DNA of 64,000 nt from Leptobrachium leishanense (GCA_009667805.1 CM019063.1:83975877-84039876), one strand, 5' to 3'; counted from the stretch's first letter, positions 21,430-32,805 are shown. Made by a program: numbers and translations. Notes: a model not told the origin generated them from the sequence alone.

Positions 21430-22083
21430 ATGCCGTCTTTACATTTTGCCACATGGGGCATACCCGAGGCTGCAGGGTCTCTGCTGATACTGTAATATAC
21501 TCGGATTCGGAACTTGTCTAAATTTCTTTCTCTTTCATACAACACCACAGCCTTCTTGGGATGATGGACCTCTGATGGGATCCGAACGAGATCTGGTTAA
21601 CACCACTTGGTGGATGTCGAAGACCACCCCTCCGCCCAGGGCTCTGGGCGCCCTTCTCGGTCTCTCCCCCGAAGTGGACGTCTTTGGGGGAAGGTTGAAA
21701 GCCGAGACTGTTTCCCTACTAGTTGGGATCCTAGTCGGATTGTATTTTTTTTCAATCCGAGTTCTTATGTCTTTTGTGCTTTCTTTTTTGTTTTTTATTT
21801 TTCCCTTTTTTTACCTTTTTTTTTTACTCTCTTTTTGCAGGCGTATTTATTATTCCCTGGTTTTATTTTTTTACTTTTTACTTTTTTCCTTTTTTCGATC
21901 AAGGTCTCAAAGGGTCAGGTAAAATGTGGTCATTTGTTAACGAATGTGATCTCTTATACCGCATGTCTGCTCTAGGATTCTTAATATACCATTGTCAATA
22001 TCTCATGCTTTCATTAATGTGTCTAGCCTGAATGTGTCAGAGTTTATTCGCCCACTGAGGCCTCCCCTATACACTTTCCATAA
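21430..22083 (+). other. L1-B inter-ORF spacer
   Basis: 654 bp between ORF1 and ORF2, very T-rich around 21745-21900. The open frames here are low-complexity Phe-rich translations and are not called genes. Confidence 0.7.
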
Positions 22084-25000
22084 ATGCCGCTACATGTAAT
22101 ATCGCATAACGTAAAAGGATTTAATAATCCAATGAAACGACGTAAGGCGATGAGATCCTATGTGTCTGTGGGTGCGGACATTCTCCTCCTCCAGGAAACG
22201 CACTTCGCGCAGGGTAAATCCCCCAGATTTTTTGATAAGAGATTCCCACTGCATTACCACGCCTGTGCCCATACGAAACACCGGGGAACCTCTATTTTTT
22301 TCCATTCCCGGGTTAATTTTGTACTTCGCAGAAAAGTGTCGGATAAGGAGGGGAGGTTTCTTTTTCTTCAGGGCACTATTGACAATAGACCAATTTCACT
22401 CCTTAACGTCTACGCCCCTAACACCAGGGACCCTGCCTTTTATGTCCGGCTCTCGACTTTGCTAGAACCCTTTCCAGGGGGGGAAGTGATTATCGGAGGC
22501 GACTTTAATTCCATCCTTGACCTGGCCTTAGATAGATCTACTGCCCCCACTCAGTCTGACTCTCATCCTAACCGCCCACTCCTTAAAGATTTTTTGCAGC
22601 AAACACAATTAGTAGACGCATGGCGCCTCCTACATCCCACGACAAGAGACTACACATTTTACTCCCACCCGAACGTAACATATACGAGAATTGACTTTGT
22701 CTTTGTTCCCCAACGGGCAGCGAGGGAGGTACTATCTGCTAAGATACATGAGATCACCTGGTCGGACCATGCCCCACTGAGCGTGGTCTTGGCGGATGGG
22801 GCCAGGGGCTCTCCCCGCCCTCCCTGGCGTCTTCCTGACGCCCTGTTGCTGAAACCTGAAATCATAGCTGAAATGGACTCAGCCTTGGCAAACTTTGTCC
22901 TGGATAATGACCCCGCTCATTACCTCCCAGATCTGCTGTGGACAATCCATAAGGCAGTCCTAAGAGGTCGGCTCATAGGCCTGCAAGCGGCACACTATAA
23001 ACAATTACGCGCCCAAATGACTGACCTGACTACCAACCTTGCAAATCTAGAGAAGACGCACAAAGCCCAACCCGACGCGTTGATCTGGAACAGAATAGTG
23101 ACTACCAGAGGTGAATTGAATTCCCTGCAGACGGATAGGGCTCTGGGTGACCTTCGTAGAGTTGGACAGCTATTTTTTGAGAAGGGTAACAAACCAGATG
23201 CAATGCTAGCTCGCAAATTGTTTGCTCTGCGTAAGCGCAACTCCATAGCAAAAATCCAGAGGTCAGGGTCCTCTCCGGCAGTAGCCCCGTTAGAAATAGC
23301 AGAAGAATTTGCGCGTTATTATTCTAAATTGTATGATGGCACAACAGCCCCGCCTGACAGCCAGAAACAACAAAAGATTAGATCATTTTTGGAACAATTA
23401 CCATTACGTTCGTTGACTCAAGCGCAGGCGGCAGCTCTGGGGACCCCAATTACTGCAGAGGAGATCCTCCCATTTATGAAAGAACTCCGGACATCTAAAG
23501 CCCCAGGCCCGGACGGATTTAGCCCCTTATATTATAAGAAATTCCGAACTCAATTAGCCCCCTCCTAGCAAATATGTATAATGGCTTCATAGAAGGCAGA
23601 AAACCACCCAAAGAGTTGTTGGCCGCCACCATAGTGGTGATCCCCAAAGAAGGGAAAGATCCCTCAACTTGCGCTAGCTACCGCCCAATATCGCTATTGA
23701 ATGTAGATATGAAAATCTACGCAAAGGTCCTGGCGACGCGAATGAGCCGCTATCTCCCATCCCTGGTACTCCCTGATCAGGTTGGTTTTATCCGATCTCG
23801 CGGTGCCCCGGATAATATTCGCCGTACGGTGAATCTACTCTCCATAGCGCACGCCACCAAACAACCGTCATTACTGCTTTCCCTCGACGCCGAGAAGGCC
23901 TTTGACCGAGTGGACTGGACATATTTGTGGGAGGTCTTGAGGAGATTTGGGGTGGGAGACGAGATGATTGGGGGTATTCGCGCGCTATATACATCACCAA
24001 CGGCCTCTGTCACGACTATGGGAGGGAGATCAAGACCATTTGACATCTTAAATGGCACACGTCAGGGCTGCCCCCTTTCCCCGCTTCTGTTTGCCCTCTG
24101 CCTTGAACCCCTGGCGGAGCAGATACGATGTAACCCAGATATATCAGGTATAGCAGTGGGAGACAAAACTTATAAACTGAGCCTTTTCGCTGACGATGTC
24201 CTACTTACGATAACCCGGCCCCTTATTTCATTACCGAACCTGTACAGCTGCCTCTCTTCCTTTGGCGCCCTCTCAGGATATAAAATTAATATCGCCAAAT
24301 CTGAAGCGTTAAATATTTCATTACCCCAAGAGGTTGTTACACACTTACGAGACTCATTCACCTTCCGCTGGTGCCCACACCGACTCCAATACCTGGGGAT
24401 CTATCTAACTGCACACATATCTCAGCTCTATACCTATAACTATCCAGACATGATTAAACACATCAAATCCCTACTGAGGCAGTGGTCCTCTTACTCCATC
24501 TCCTGGATGGGCCGAATTTATGCGCTTAAAATGACGGCACTCCCGAAACTATTGTACCTTTTTCGCACCTTACCGGTCCCCTTGCCACTGACGATCTTAC
24601 ACGACCTCCAGTCAGCCTTTTACCGTTATGTATGGCAAGGAAAGAAGTCGAGAGTTTCCAGACTGATATTACGCCGCCCTAGACTACATGGGGGCCTTGC
24701 GGTCCCGGACCTGACCCTTTATTATAAGTCGGCGCAACTGACGCAACTTCTACAATGGTCCTCGGGAAGGGGCAAGGTCTGTTGGGTTGACATAGAGAAT
24801 GACTGCATTGCCCCCTCATGTCTCTCACACTTACCCTGGAGGCACCTCTCTGTGACTGAACGGGCTCATATATTACCCACCACTACTCACACATTGTCTA
24901 TATGGGCTAAGGTTAAATTTCGCATGTCCTTAACCACCACTACATCTGGGCTGCTTCCCTTAAGAGATAACCCGCTCTTTCCTCCGTGGAATGGGGAGGA

Positions 25001-25865
25001 GGGACGAGCTTTTGACTGGTGGCACAGGAAGGGCTTTACGACACTGGGAGCGGTGCTGCTGCAGGGGAAATTCCCCCGTTGGGAATATTTTAGAGAATCA
25101 CATGACATCCCATTAAGGGAGTTTCACCGATACTCTCAGATTCGACATTTTGTATGTAGCCGCTTAAATATGGGCACCCCTGTAGTGACCTCATTTGAAA
25201 GCCTGGTAATGAGAGGTTCAAGCACTTCGGGAGCAATATCCCAATTGTATAGTCTTCTCCTCCGCCCGTCTCTCGAGAGCCCGTGCTCGTACCAACATCA
25301 ATGGGAACTAGACCTGGGTCGCCAATTTTCCCGGGAGGAATGGGAGGCGATAACGGAGTCCTCGATGGGGATAACGACATGTATTTTGATCAAAGAGAAT
25401 TGTTACAAGGTACTCTCCAGGTGGTACCTAGACCCGGCCCGACTGCAGAAAATATATCCCACACTCACTGGCTTGTGTACTAGAGGCTGTGGTCAACGAG
25501 GTTCATTCTATCATATGTGGTGGGAGTGTGGGCTGGTAACTGTCCTGTGGTCTTCAGTTTTTGCTATGATCTCCCGTGCTTTGGGTTTGGCAGTATCTCC
25601 TGACCCCGCTCTGGCTTTACTCAATAGCCCGTCTAGACGACATGGTCTATCACGCCCCTCTCTTCGACTGGCACACCGTATTTGTACTTCAACCCGCATT
25701 TGTATAGCCCGATCCTGGAAACGAGACCTTCCCTCACTACCGGAGATAGCTGCGAAAGTGTGGTTTTTATATAAAATGGAACGCCTAACGGCACAATTAC
25801 ATGACGCGCTTCAACAATGCACAAAGATTTGGGATCCTTGGATTACGTCGCAGACTATGACGTAA
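22084..25865 (+). pseudogene. L1-B ORF2p with one frameshift
   Basis: ATG at 22084 (MPLHVISHNVKGFN). The endonuclease shows LLQETHF, IGGDFNSILD, RIDFVFVP and WSDHAPLSV. A 1-nt deletion in a C-rich run near 23560 separates it from the reverse transcriptase (ASYRPISLLN, VGFIRSRGA, LDAEKAFDRVDW, GTRQGCPLSPLLF, catalytic FADDVLL at ~24187). The C-terminal Cys motif appears as LCTRGCGQRGSFYHMWWEC. The total is about 1260 codons, normal for ORF2p. The frame is otherwise undamaged over 3.8 kb, so the element is young or the deletion is a sequencing artefact. Confidence 0.93.
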
Positions 25866-26194
25866 TCGAGTATAGTAATGTGGGACACTGAGACCTTGAT
25901 TTAAAGTTGGTTTTTTTTTTTTTATTTTTTATTTATTTTCTATTATTTTTATTATTTCATTTTTTCTCTTCCTCTTGGTATTATTTCTGTTGTTAATAAA
26001 GTTGTTAATATGTATGATTTGCAGGCTCTCTCGAGGTACCGTAATGCCTCAGGGAAAGAAAACAGGTTCAGTTTTTCTCTATAAGTCCAATCTTGTTCCT
26101 GACTCCCTGAGATTATGTACCGCTCTATTGGGCTTTCATGAGTGCCTTATTGCTGTATTACTGAAAATCCAATAAAAATTGTTTTCAAAAAAAA

Positions 26195-26210
26195 AAAAGG
26201 GCGGTTGTAG
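26195..26210. repeat. L1-B target-site duplication, 3' side
   Basis: AAAAGGGCGGTTGTAG, identical to 20305-20320; its leading A's merge with the L1-B poly(A). Confidence 0.95.
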
Positions 26211-27920
26211 TTGAGTGATTTGGACGAAAGCCGGATTGATCTGGGGTTAAGTAGTTCCAATATTGATAATAATCACGTAATTGTGTGTAGACGCATTTTT
26301 CCAAAATTTTTGACATTACAGGGAGCAACGATATCGGACGGTAGTTGGATACCAAAGTACTGTCACCACTTTTATGGATAGGTACCACTCTCGCAGTCTT
26401 CCAGAGTTTGGGTATGTATCCAGTCGCCAGTGATTCATTGATTAGGGTTGCGACAGGATTTGCAATTGCCGGTGCACTGATTTTCAGCAGCATTGCTGGT
26501 ATTTGATCAGGTCCAGACTGGTATTTTATTTTTTGCTTACGGAGAAGTTTAGTAACGACACTGACAGGCACTGGTCTAAAACTGAATTCCTCTCTGATAC
26601 AGGGACTTTGCACAGTTGGAGGGGCCTGACCTGCATGAGGCCTTTCTGATTGCATGTCATTTCCTAGCTTGGCAATCAAAGTGGTGGCGCATCCAACAAA
26701 ATAACCATTAAAGGCATTTGCTACATCTAGGGGGTGTTGCAGGGTTTGGTTGTTTACTTTGACAGCAGCCGGCTGGGAGTGGACTGGGGGTGCTTGTATG
26801 TTACTTATGGTTCTCCAAAAGTTTCTAGGGTTTGATATGTTATTGTTTAGATTTTCATTGAAGTAATGGGCTTTAGCCATTTTTGTTTGTTTTGTGCATT
26901 CATTCCGGCATTTTCGGTATTCGCAGTGATCGGTCATGGAACCAGTACTCTTGAAATTTGACCACAGTGAATCTCTAAGATGGTACATTAGTGTAAGATC
27001 AGCTGTAACCCAGGGGAGATGGGTCCCTTTTACTCGCACTTTACGCAGCAGGGCATGGGAATTCCAGACTTGCAGGAGCTCAGACTGAAAGTATTCAATT
27101 GCACAGTCTAGGTCTGGGATTAGGTTTAGTCTGTACCAGGGGAACTGTTTGAGATCACTTAGGAAGGATTCAAGAATAAATTTCTTGAAAGACCTGGTGG
27201 TTATTACCTTCGGGGGAGATTTCATGGCCTTTATTTTGCGCACGCAGTACACTAGACAATGGTCACTAAAGCTATTAGCGAGAACACTTGCCTCCTGTAT
27301 TCGATCAGGAGATGAGGAGAGAATCCAGTCCAGCAAGGTATGGTTAGGGCTTTTCATATTAATGCGAGTGGGGGAGGAGATTAATTGAGTTAGCTGCAAA
27401 GTTTTAAACAGTGAGCAGTGTTTATTGTTTTTAGGATTTAGCCAATCTGTATTATATCGCCGAGGACCAGTATTTCACTTTTTTGGTTTTGGGCAAGTAG
27501 GTTATTAAGGATTTGAGATATGTCAGAGAGGGAGTGCACTGGAGAGCTCGGTGGGCGATAGAATCCAGCAACAATGATGGATTTACTGAATGGAATCTCA
27601 ATTAAACCAGAGAGGAAATCAAAGGTGACAGGAGAGCTAGAAGTCTGTAAGGGGGTGAACTTTATGGACTCCTCAACATAAATAACAATTCCCCCTCCTC
27701 TCTTTGCTCTGTCCTTTCTATAACATGAATACCCCTGTATTGATATGGCAGAGTCTGGTACTTTTGGGGTTAACCATGACTCTGTGAGCACAATGATTTT
27801 GGGTTTGTAATAGCAACACCATGCCTGAAGCTCATCCAATTTAGGGAGTAAACTGCGGATGTTACAGTGCTCAAATGAGAGGCCTTTTTTAGTGGGAAGA
27901 CTAAAGGTTGTGTCACCTAT

Positions 27921-27944
27921 AGGACCAGGGTTAGTTTCCACATC
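27921..27944 (-). other. 2A-like ribosome-skipping motif DVETNPGP
   Basis: Eight codons read Asp-Val-Glu-Thr-Asn-Pro-Gly-Pro, an exact match to the 2A consensus D-V/I-E-x-N-P-G-P. It is preceded by a Leu-rich helical stretch (LFILLLSLAN), as in active 2A peptides. Ribosomes typically skip the Gly-Pro bond, releasing the upstream leader from the downstream endonuclease-RT. 2A-like sequences have been described in several APE-type non-LTR retrotransposons. Activity of this copy is untested. Confidence 0.85.
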
Positions 27945-28377
27945 GTTTGCCAGGGAAAGTAGCAGGATAAATAGGAATTTGGACAGAGTTTTCTTTTGGT
28001 AATAATGTGGTTGCAGAGTTTTAAATCTTTGTCTGGGGGTGGGAGGGCTGGATTTTAACACTCTCCACCAACACTCAGCTGATAGGTTAAAAGAACTGAG
28101 CAGGCTGTGGTGTATTGGAACTTGTTGTCCATCCTGGGGCAATTGGAAAGGTGTATAGAAGGAGAGAGAAGTTTTAGAGAGAAGGGATGAGAAAGAAAAG
28201 AGAAGCAATAGTGGCATAAACATTATAGAGAAAGGTGTTGGAGGTGAGTAAACAGGAAATAGAGAGGTACCAGAGTAAATGGTGTAGGTTGCTGCGATAT
28301 CACATGATCAATTAGTTGGGTATATATTAAATGAAAATGATGGGGTGGGTGGGTGAGGGGAGGGTGGGCGGGAGCAA

Positions 28378-28452
28378 AGTCCTGCTGGATGAGGAGGTTT
28401 AGCTTCTCTCTGCCAGGGCCAGGTAGAGAGACTGACTGAGTTTTGGGCGTGT
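28378..28452. repeat. LINE-B 5' UTR block, single copy
   Basis: 'gtcctgctggatgaggaggt' and the following ~55 bp match the units in the 28795-29000 duplication almost exactly. Confidence 0.85.
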
Positions 28453-28669
28453 GCTGAAAGAGAAATTAAGATTGCAAATAGCATCACATTGGGTTGAAGT
28501 TGTCCAGGAACTAGGGGGGAGTTTGTAGGGGGCAATAAAAGTTAAGGTTCATTGAACAGGGACATGGGGCAGAATAGCAGGCCTCGAGAAAATATAGAAA
28601 AAGGGAGTGGAATGCAGAAATCAGATAGCATTACAACAAATTCAAATATATAAAGATACACTTGTGTGC

Positions 28670-28692
28670 TATATATATATATATATATATTC
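28670..28692. repeat. (AT)n microsatellite
   Basis: About eleven AT dinucleotides, followed by a 'tctatctacatctatatcac' stretch. Confidence 0.85.
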
Positions 28693-28794
28693 TATCTACA
28701 TCTATATCACACACATATACAGTGATATTACAATGTAAACATAATATACATCAAGAGAAAAGGCATTAGGCTATGTCAGATCACCTTCAGTGAA

Positions 28795-29000
28795 TGAAGT
28801 TTCTAAGCAGGATGCCTCAATGCGGTAAGTCCTGCTGGATGAGGAGGTTTAGCTTCTCTCTGCCAGGGCCAGGTAGAGAGACTGACTGAGTTTTGGGCGT
28901 GTGCTTCAGTGAATGAAGTTTCTAAGCAGGATGCCTCATTGCGGTAAGTCCTGCTGGATGAGGAGGTTTAGCTTCTCTCTGCCAGGGCCAAGTGACTCCC
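28795..29000. repeat. 109-bp tandem duplication
   Basis: Units begin at 28795 and 28904 ('cttcagtgaatgaagtttct'). They are nearly identical; the second is truncated at ~28992. They contain the LINE-B 5' UTR block. Confidence 0.88.
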
Positions 29001-30477
29001 AGTATGCAGGATTAATAACTTTAATATATTCCTCAAACACTTACACAGTAGTCAGGGGGATAAAGGAAAGAAAGTATATAGTATTCTTTGCAGTGCATTA
29101 CCAATAATTTGTTTTAATGTGAGACGTCCATGCTTATACACTACATCCAATTGTATTAAATATAGATTACCGAATAATGGTTGATCATATATTATGCATA
29201 TACATAGATAATGGTTGATGCTACAGTATCTTACAGAAGTGAGTACACCCCTCACATATTTGTAAATATTTTATTACATATTTTCAAGTAACAGAACTGA
29301 AGAAATTACACTTTGCTACAATGTAAAGTAGTGCGTGTACAGCTTGTATAACAGTGTAAATTTACTGTCCCCTCAAAATAACTCAACACACACAGCCATT
29401 AGTATAAACCGCTGGCAAGAAAAGTGACTACACCCCTAAGTGAAAATGTCCAAATTGGGCCTATAGTGTCAATATTTTGTGTGGCCACCATTATTTTCCA
29501 GCACTGCCATAACCCTCTTAGGCATGGAGTTCACCAGAGCTTCACAGGTTGCCACTGGAGTCCTCTTCCATGACGACATCATGGAGCTGGCGGATGTTGG
29601 CGAACTTGCCCTCTCCCACCTTCCGTTTGAGGATGCCCCACAGATGCTCAACAGGGTTTAGGTCTCAAGACCTGCTTGGTCAGTCCATCACCTTTACTCT
29701 CAGCTTCTTTAGCAAGGCAGTGGTCGTCTTGGATGTGTGTTTGGGGTCATTATTAAGTTTGAATACTGTCCTGTGGCCCAGTCTCCGAAGAGAGGGGATC
29801 ATGCTCTGCTTCAGGATGTCACAGTACATGTTGGCATTCATGGTTCCCTCAATGAACTTTAGCTCCCCAGCGCCGGCAGCATTCATGCAGCCCCAGACCA
29901 TGACACTCCCACCACCATGCTTGACTGTAGGCAAGATACACTTGTCTTTGTGCTCCTCACCTGGTTGCCGCAACACACGCTTGACACCATCTGAACCAAA
30001 AAAGTTTATCTTGGTCTCATCAGACCACAGAACATGGTTCCAGTAATCCATGTCCTTAGTCTGCTTGTCTTCAGAAAACTGTTTGCGGGCTTTCTTGTGC
30101 ATCCTCTTTAGAGGAGGCTTCCTTATGAGACGACAGCCATGCAGACAATTTTGATGCAGTGTGCGGCGTATGGTCTGAGCACTGACAGGCTGAACCGCCA
30201 CAGCTTCAACATCTGCAGCAATGCTGGCAGCACTCGTATGTCTATTTCCCAAAGACAACCTCTGGATATGACACTGAGCACGTGCACTCAACTTCTTTGG
30301 TCGACCACAGCGTGGCCTCTTCGGAGTGGAACCTGTCCTGTTAAACCGCTGTATGGTCTCGGCCACCGGGCTGCAGCTCAGTTTCAGGCTCTTGGCAATC
30401 TTCTTATAGTCTAGGCCAGTGATGGCGAACCTATGACATGCGTGCCACACCCGGCACGCGAGCCATAGGCTCGCCTC

Positions 30478-30640
30478 ACTGCCGCTCCGAGCGCCTTCCT
30501 CCCAGCGCGCGCTGGAAAATGATGCTGCCCGGCAGTTTGTTGAAGTCCACCAGCCACGATCTCGTGGTGGACTTCAACAAACTGCCGGGCAGCATCATTT
30601 GCCCGCGCGCGCTGGGAGGAAGACGCTTGGAGCGGCAAGA
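30478..30640. repeat. GC-rich ~163-bp palindrome inside the hAT
   Basis: Arms run from 'gccgctccgagcgccttcct' inward to 'tttgttgaagtccacca', with the reverse complement on the other side and a ~12-bp centre around 'gccacgatctcg'. The inner ~40 bp per arm are perfect or nearly so. Confidence 0.9.
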
Positions 30641-30644
30641 GAGC

Positions 30645-31660
30645 TGGGGCATATCCATGAGAGTTGGGGGCATATTCATGAGAGCTGGGGGCAATATCCA
30701 TGAGAGCTGGGGGCAATATCCATGAGAGCTGGGGGCATATCCATGAGAGCTGGGGGCAATATCCATGAGAGAGCTGGGCGCATATCCATGTGAGCTGGGG
30801 GCATATCCATGTGAGCTGGGGGCAATATCCATGAGAGCTGGGGGCAATATCCATGAGAGCTCGGGGCATATCCATGAGAGCTGGGGCATATCCATGAGAG
30901 CTGGGGGCAATATCCATGAGAGCTGGGGGCAATATCCATGAGAGCTGGGGGCAAATCCATGAGACCTGGGACATATCCATGAGAGCTGGGGGCATATCCA
31001 TTTGACCTGGGGGCATATCCATGTGAGCTGGGGCATATCCATGAGAGCGGGGGCAATATCCATGAGAGCTGGGGGCATATCCATGAGAGCTGGAGCAAAT
31101 CCATGAGAGCTGGGGCAAATCCATGAGACCTGGGGCATATCCAGGAAAGCTGGGGGCAAATCCATGAGACCTGGGGCATATCCAGGAGAGCTGGGGGCAA
31201 ATCCATGAGACCTGGGGCATATCCATGAGAGCTGGGGGCATATCCATTTGACCTGGGGGCATATCCATGTGAGCTGGGGGGCATATCCATGAGAGCGGGG
31301 GCAATATCCATAAGAGCTGGGGGCATATCCATGAGAGCTGGGGCAAATCCATGAGACCTGGGGCATTTCTATGTGAGCTGGGGGCATATCCATGAGAGCT
31401 GGGGGCATATCCATGAGCGCTGGAGCATATCCATGAGAGCTGGGGACATATCCATGTGAGCTGGGAGCATATCCATGAGAGCTCGGGGCAATGTCCATGA
31501 GAGCTGGGGGCAAATCCATGAGACCTGGGGCATATCCATGAGAACTGGGGGCAATATACATTAGAGCTGGGGGCAAGCTACATGTGAGCTGGGGGCAAAC
31601 TACATGTGAGCTGGGGGCATTCTGTATATATATATATATCTCGGGGTATATACGGTACAT
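30645..31660. repeat. ~20-24-bp minisatellite (about 45 units)
   Basis: Unit 'catatccatgagagctgggg' with length variants (gggggca, ggggcaata, gggcaaat) and point variants (gagacctgg, gtgagctgg). Higher-order blocks of several units recur. The array is free of stops in several frames, giving spurious ORFs of up to 394 codons made of repeated HGYAPSS-like peptides. Confidence 0.95.
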
Positions 31661-31664
31661 GTGA

Positions 31665-31815
31665 GTTGGGGCATTTTTATATGAGGTCTGTTCTTATTAA
31701 AATGCGTTCACATGACATAAATTAAAAGTATCAGTACTCTGTATCGGCGAGTAATTTTAAAAAGTATCGGTACTCGTACTCGGTCTTAAAAAAGGTGGTA
31801 TCGGTGCATCCCTAA
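31665..31815. mobile_element. End fragment of a second hAT family
   Basis: Terminates 'ggtatcggtgcatcccta', the inverted form of the TIR AGGGATGCACCGATACC known from hAT elements of fish and amphibians. It also contains the repeated 'tatcggtactcgtactcggt' subterminal motif. Only one end is present. Confidence 0.6.
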
Positions 31816-31975
31816 TATCCATGTGTGAGCTGGGGCCAATTATATCCATGTGTGAGTTAGGGCCAATTATATCCATGTGTGAGCTGGGGACAATTATATC
31901 CATGTGTGAGCTGGGGGTAATATATAAATGTGAGCTGGGGGCAATTATCCATGTGTGAGCTGGGGCAATATATTA
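31816..31975. repeat. ~27-29-bp repeat related to the minisatellite
   Basis: Five to six units of 'atatccatgtgtgagctggg' plus 'ccaatt'. They are clearly derived from the same unit as 30645-31660 but longer. Confidence 0.85.
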
Positions 31976-32639
31976 ATTCTCTTATACTGTATTTTTCTTC
32001 TAAGACTTACGCACATAATTAGTTCAGACAGTCGGATGAAGTGTTTTTTCTAAAATAAATCAGTATTCGGGTCTAATTGTGGGGTTGGCACTTTGAGACA
32101 CAAACGTTGGTTCAGCGATCCAGTTTGGTCACTCGGGCTCAAAAAGGTTCGCCATCCCTGGCCTAGGCAATCTTTATGTAGAGCAACAATTCTTTTTTTC
32201 AGATCCTCAGAGTTCTTTGCCATGAGGTGCCATGTTGAACTTTCAGTGACCAGTATATGAGAGAGAGCAATAACACTAAATTTAACACACCTGTTCCCCA
32301 TTCACACCTGAGACTTTGTAACACTAATGAGTCACATGACACCGGGGAGGGAAAATGGCTAATTGGGCCCAATTTGGACATTTTCACTTAGGGGTGTAAT
32401 CTCTTTTGTTGCCAGCGGGTTTAGACGTTAATGGCTGTGCGTCGAGTTATTTTGAGGGAACAACATTTTTACTCTGTTATACAACCTGTACACTCACTAC
32501 TTTACATTGTAGCAAAGTGTAATTTCTTCATTGTTGTGACATGAAAAGCTATAATAAAATATTTACAAAAAATGTGAGGGGTGCACTCACTTCTGTGAGA
32601 TACAGTATATCCGAGTATATGTAATATATATATATTAAT

Positions 32640-32805
32640 TATTAAATATTTATATTTTTAAGTTATGGTGAAGGGCAAAAAGTGTGATTAAAAGTCCCCA
32701 CATAACAAATAATAAAGTTTATAATTGTAGAAAATATTTACACATCCCAGCAATTCAGAGAACTGCTTGCCCACAGAGCTCATGTGCTACATTCCCCATA
32801 TGGGT
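32640..32805 (+). repeat. Interspersed repeat X, copy 3
   Basis: 'aaaaagtgtgattaaaagtc' and 'acagagctcatgtgctacat' match copy 1 (10406-10560) over about 150 bp with some divergence. Confidence 0.65.

Larger units (their letters stand above)
20321..26194 (+). mobile_element. Full-length L1 retrotransposon (L1-B) nested in LINE-B
   Basis: 5.87 kb on the + strand with a perfect 16-bp target-site duplication and a terminal poly(A) preceded by AATAAA (~26171). It begins 'gggggcgtgtccggcggc' and carries ORF1 and ORF2, each with a single frame break. It differs in sequence from L1-A, so two L1 lineages are present. It is younger than LINE-B because it interrupts it. Confidence 0.94.
19119..28223 (-). 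pseudogene. LINE-B protein with 2A-like motif, split by L1-B
   Basis: Pieces in order on the minus strand are 28223-27438, 27399-26195 and 20320-19119. The start ATG at 28223 opens a hydrophobic leader (MFMPLLLLF). The 2A-like motif DVETNPGP lies at about residues 94-101, then an APE endonuclease (HCNIRSLLP, LTESWLTP, GGGIVIYV, FYRPPSS), then reverse transcriptase (SNYRPISLLP, SGFRPNHST, LDFAKAFDTVDH, GVPQGSILGPLLF, YADDTVIY). A 1-nt deletion within the GD-x-N catalytic motif near 27452 shifts the frame, and L1-B interrupts the RT at SGFRPNHSTTTAL. Once both breaks are taken into account the rest is open. Clade is CR1/L2/Rex1-like. Confidence 0.9.
26195..29000 (-). mobile_element. LINE-B, 5' part with repeated 5' UTR
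   Basis: Carries the leader, 2A-like motif, endonuclease and first third of the reverse transcriptase. Upstream of the ATG at 28223, a ~75-bp block is present once at ~28378-28452 and again in a 109-bp tandem duplication at 28795-29000. This suggests the 5' UTR extends at least that far. The exact 5' end is not defined. Confidence 0.75.
30417..32160. mobile_element. Non-autonomous hAT element with palindrome and minisatellite
   Basis: Ends CAGTGATGGCGAACC and GGTTCGCCATCCCTG form inverted termini. The 8-bp flanks GTCTAGGC (30409-30416) and GCCTAGGC (32161-32168) differ at one base. That duplication length and the CAG..CTG ends indicate hAT. There is no transposase inside. The interior consists of a GC-rich palindrome, a ~1-kb minisatellite and the end of another hAT family. 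Confidence 0.9.
29469..32223 (-). pseudogene. Tc1 transposase, multiply broken
   Basis: The N-terminus (MAKNSEDLKKRIVALHKD) lies at 32223-32165. After the hAT insertion the frame resumes at ~30408 with LDYKKIAKSLKLSC (helix-turn-helix), GRPKKLSARAQ, then the core with LWSDETKINFFG and KLNNDPKHTS, where Asn replaces the usual second catalytic Asp. A TGA at about 29680 and another stop soon after interrupt the region before the catalytic Glu (LNPVEHLW). A frameshift precedes the C-terminus (ENNGGHTKY, stop at 29469). Dead for several independent reasons. Confidence 0.92.
29224..32605 (-). mobile_element. Tc1/mariner element (second family) split by a hAT
   Basis: TIRs of the type CAGTATCT(T/C)ACAGAAGTGAG flanked by TA at 29222-29223 and 32606-32607. 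Subtracting the 1744-bp hAT and its duplication gives 1.63 kb, standard for Tc1. A terminal fragment of the same family lies at 4800-5050. Confidence 0.92.

Noticed and set aside
30411..31660. Long minus-strand and short plus-strand ORFs with HGYAPSS-type peptide repeats (313, 394, 218 aa)
   Set aside because: They are translations of the ~22-bp minisatellite in several frames at once; no unit is protein-conserved, and starts and ends depend on array edges.
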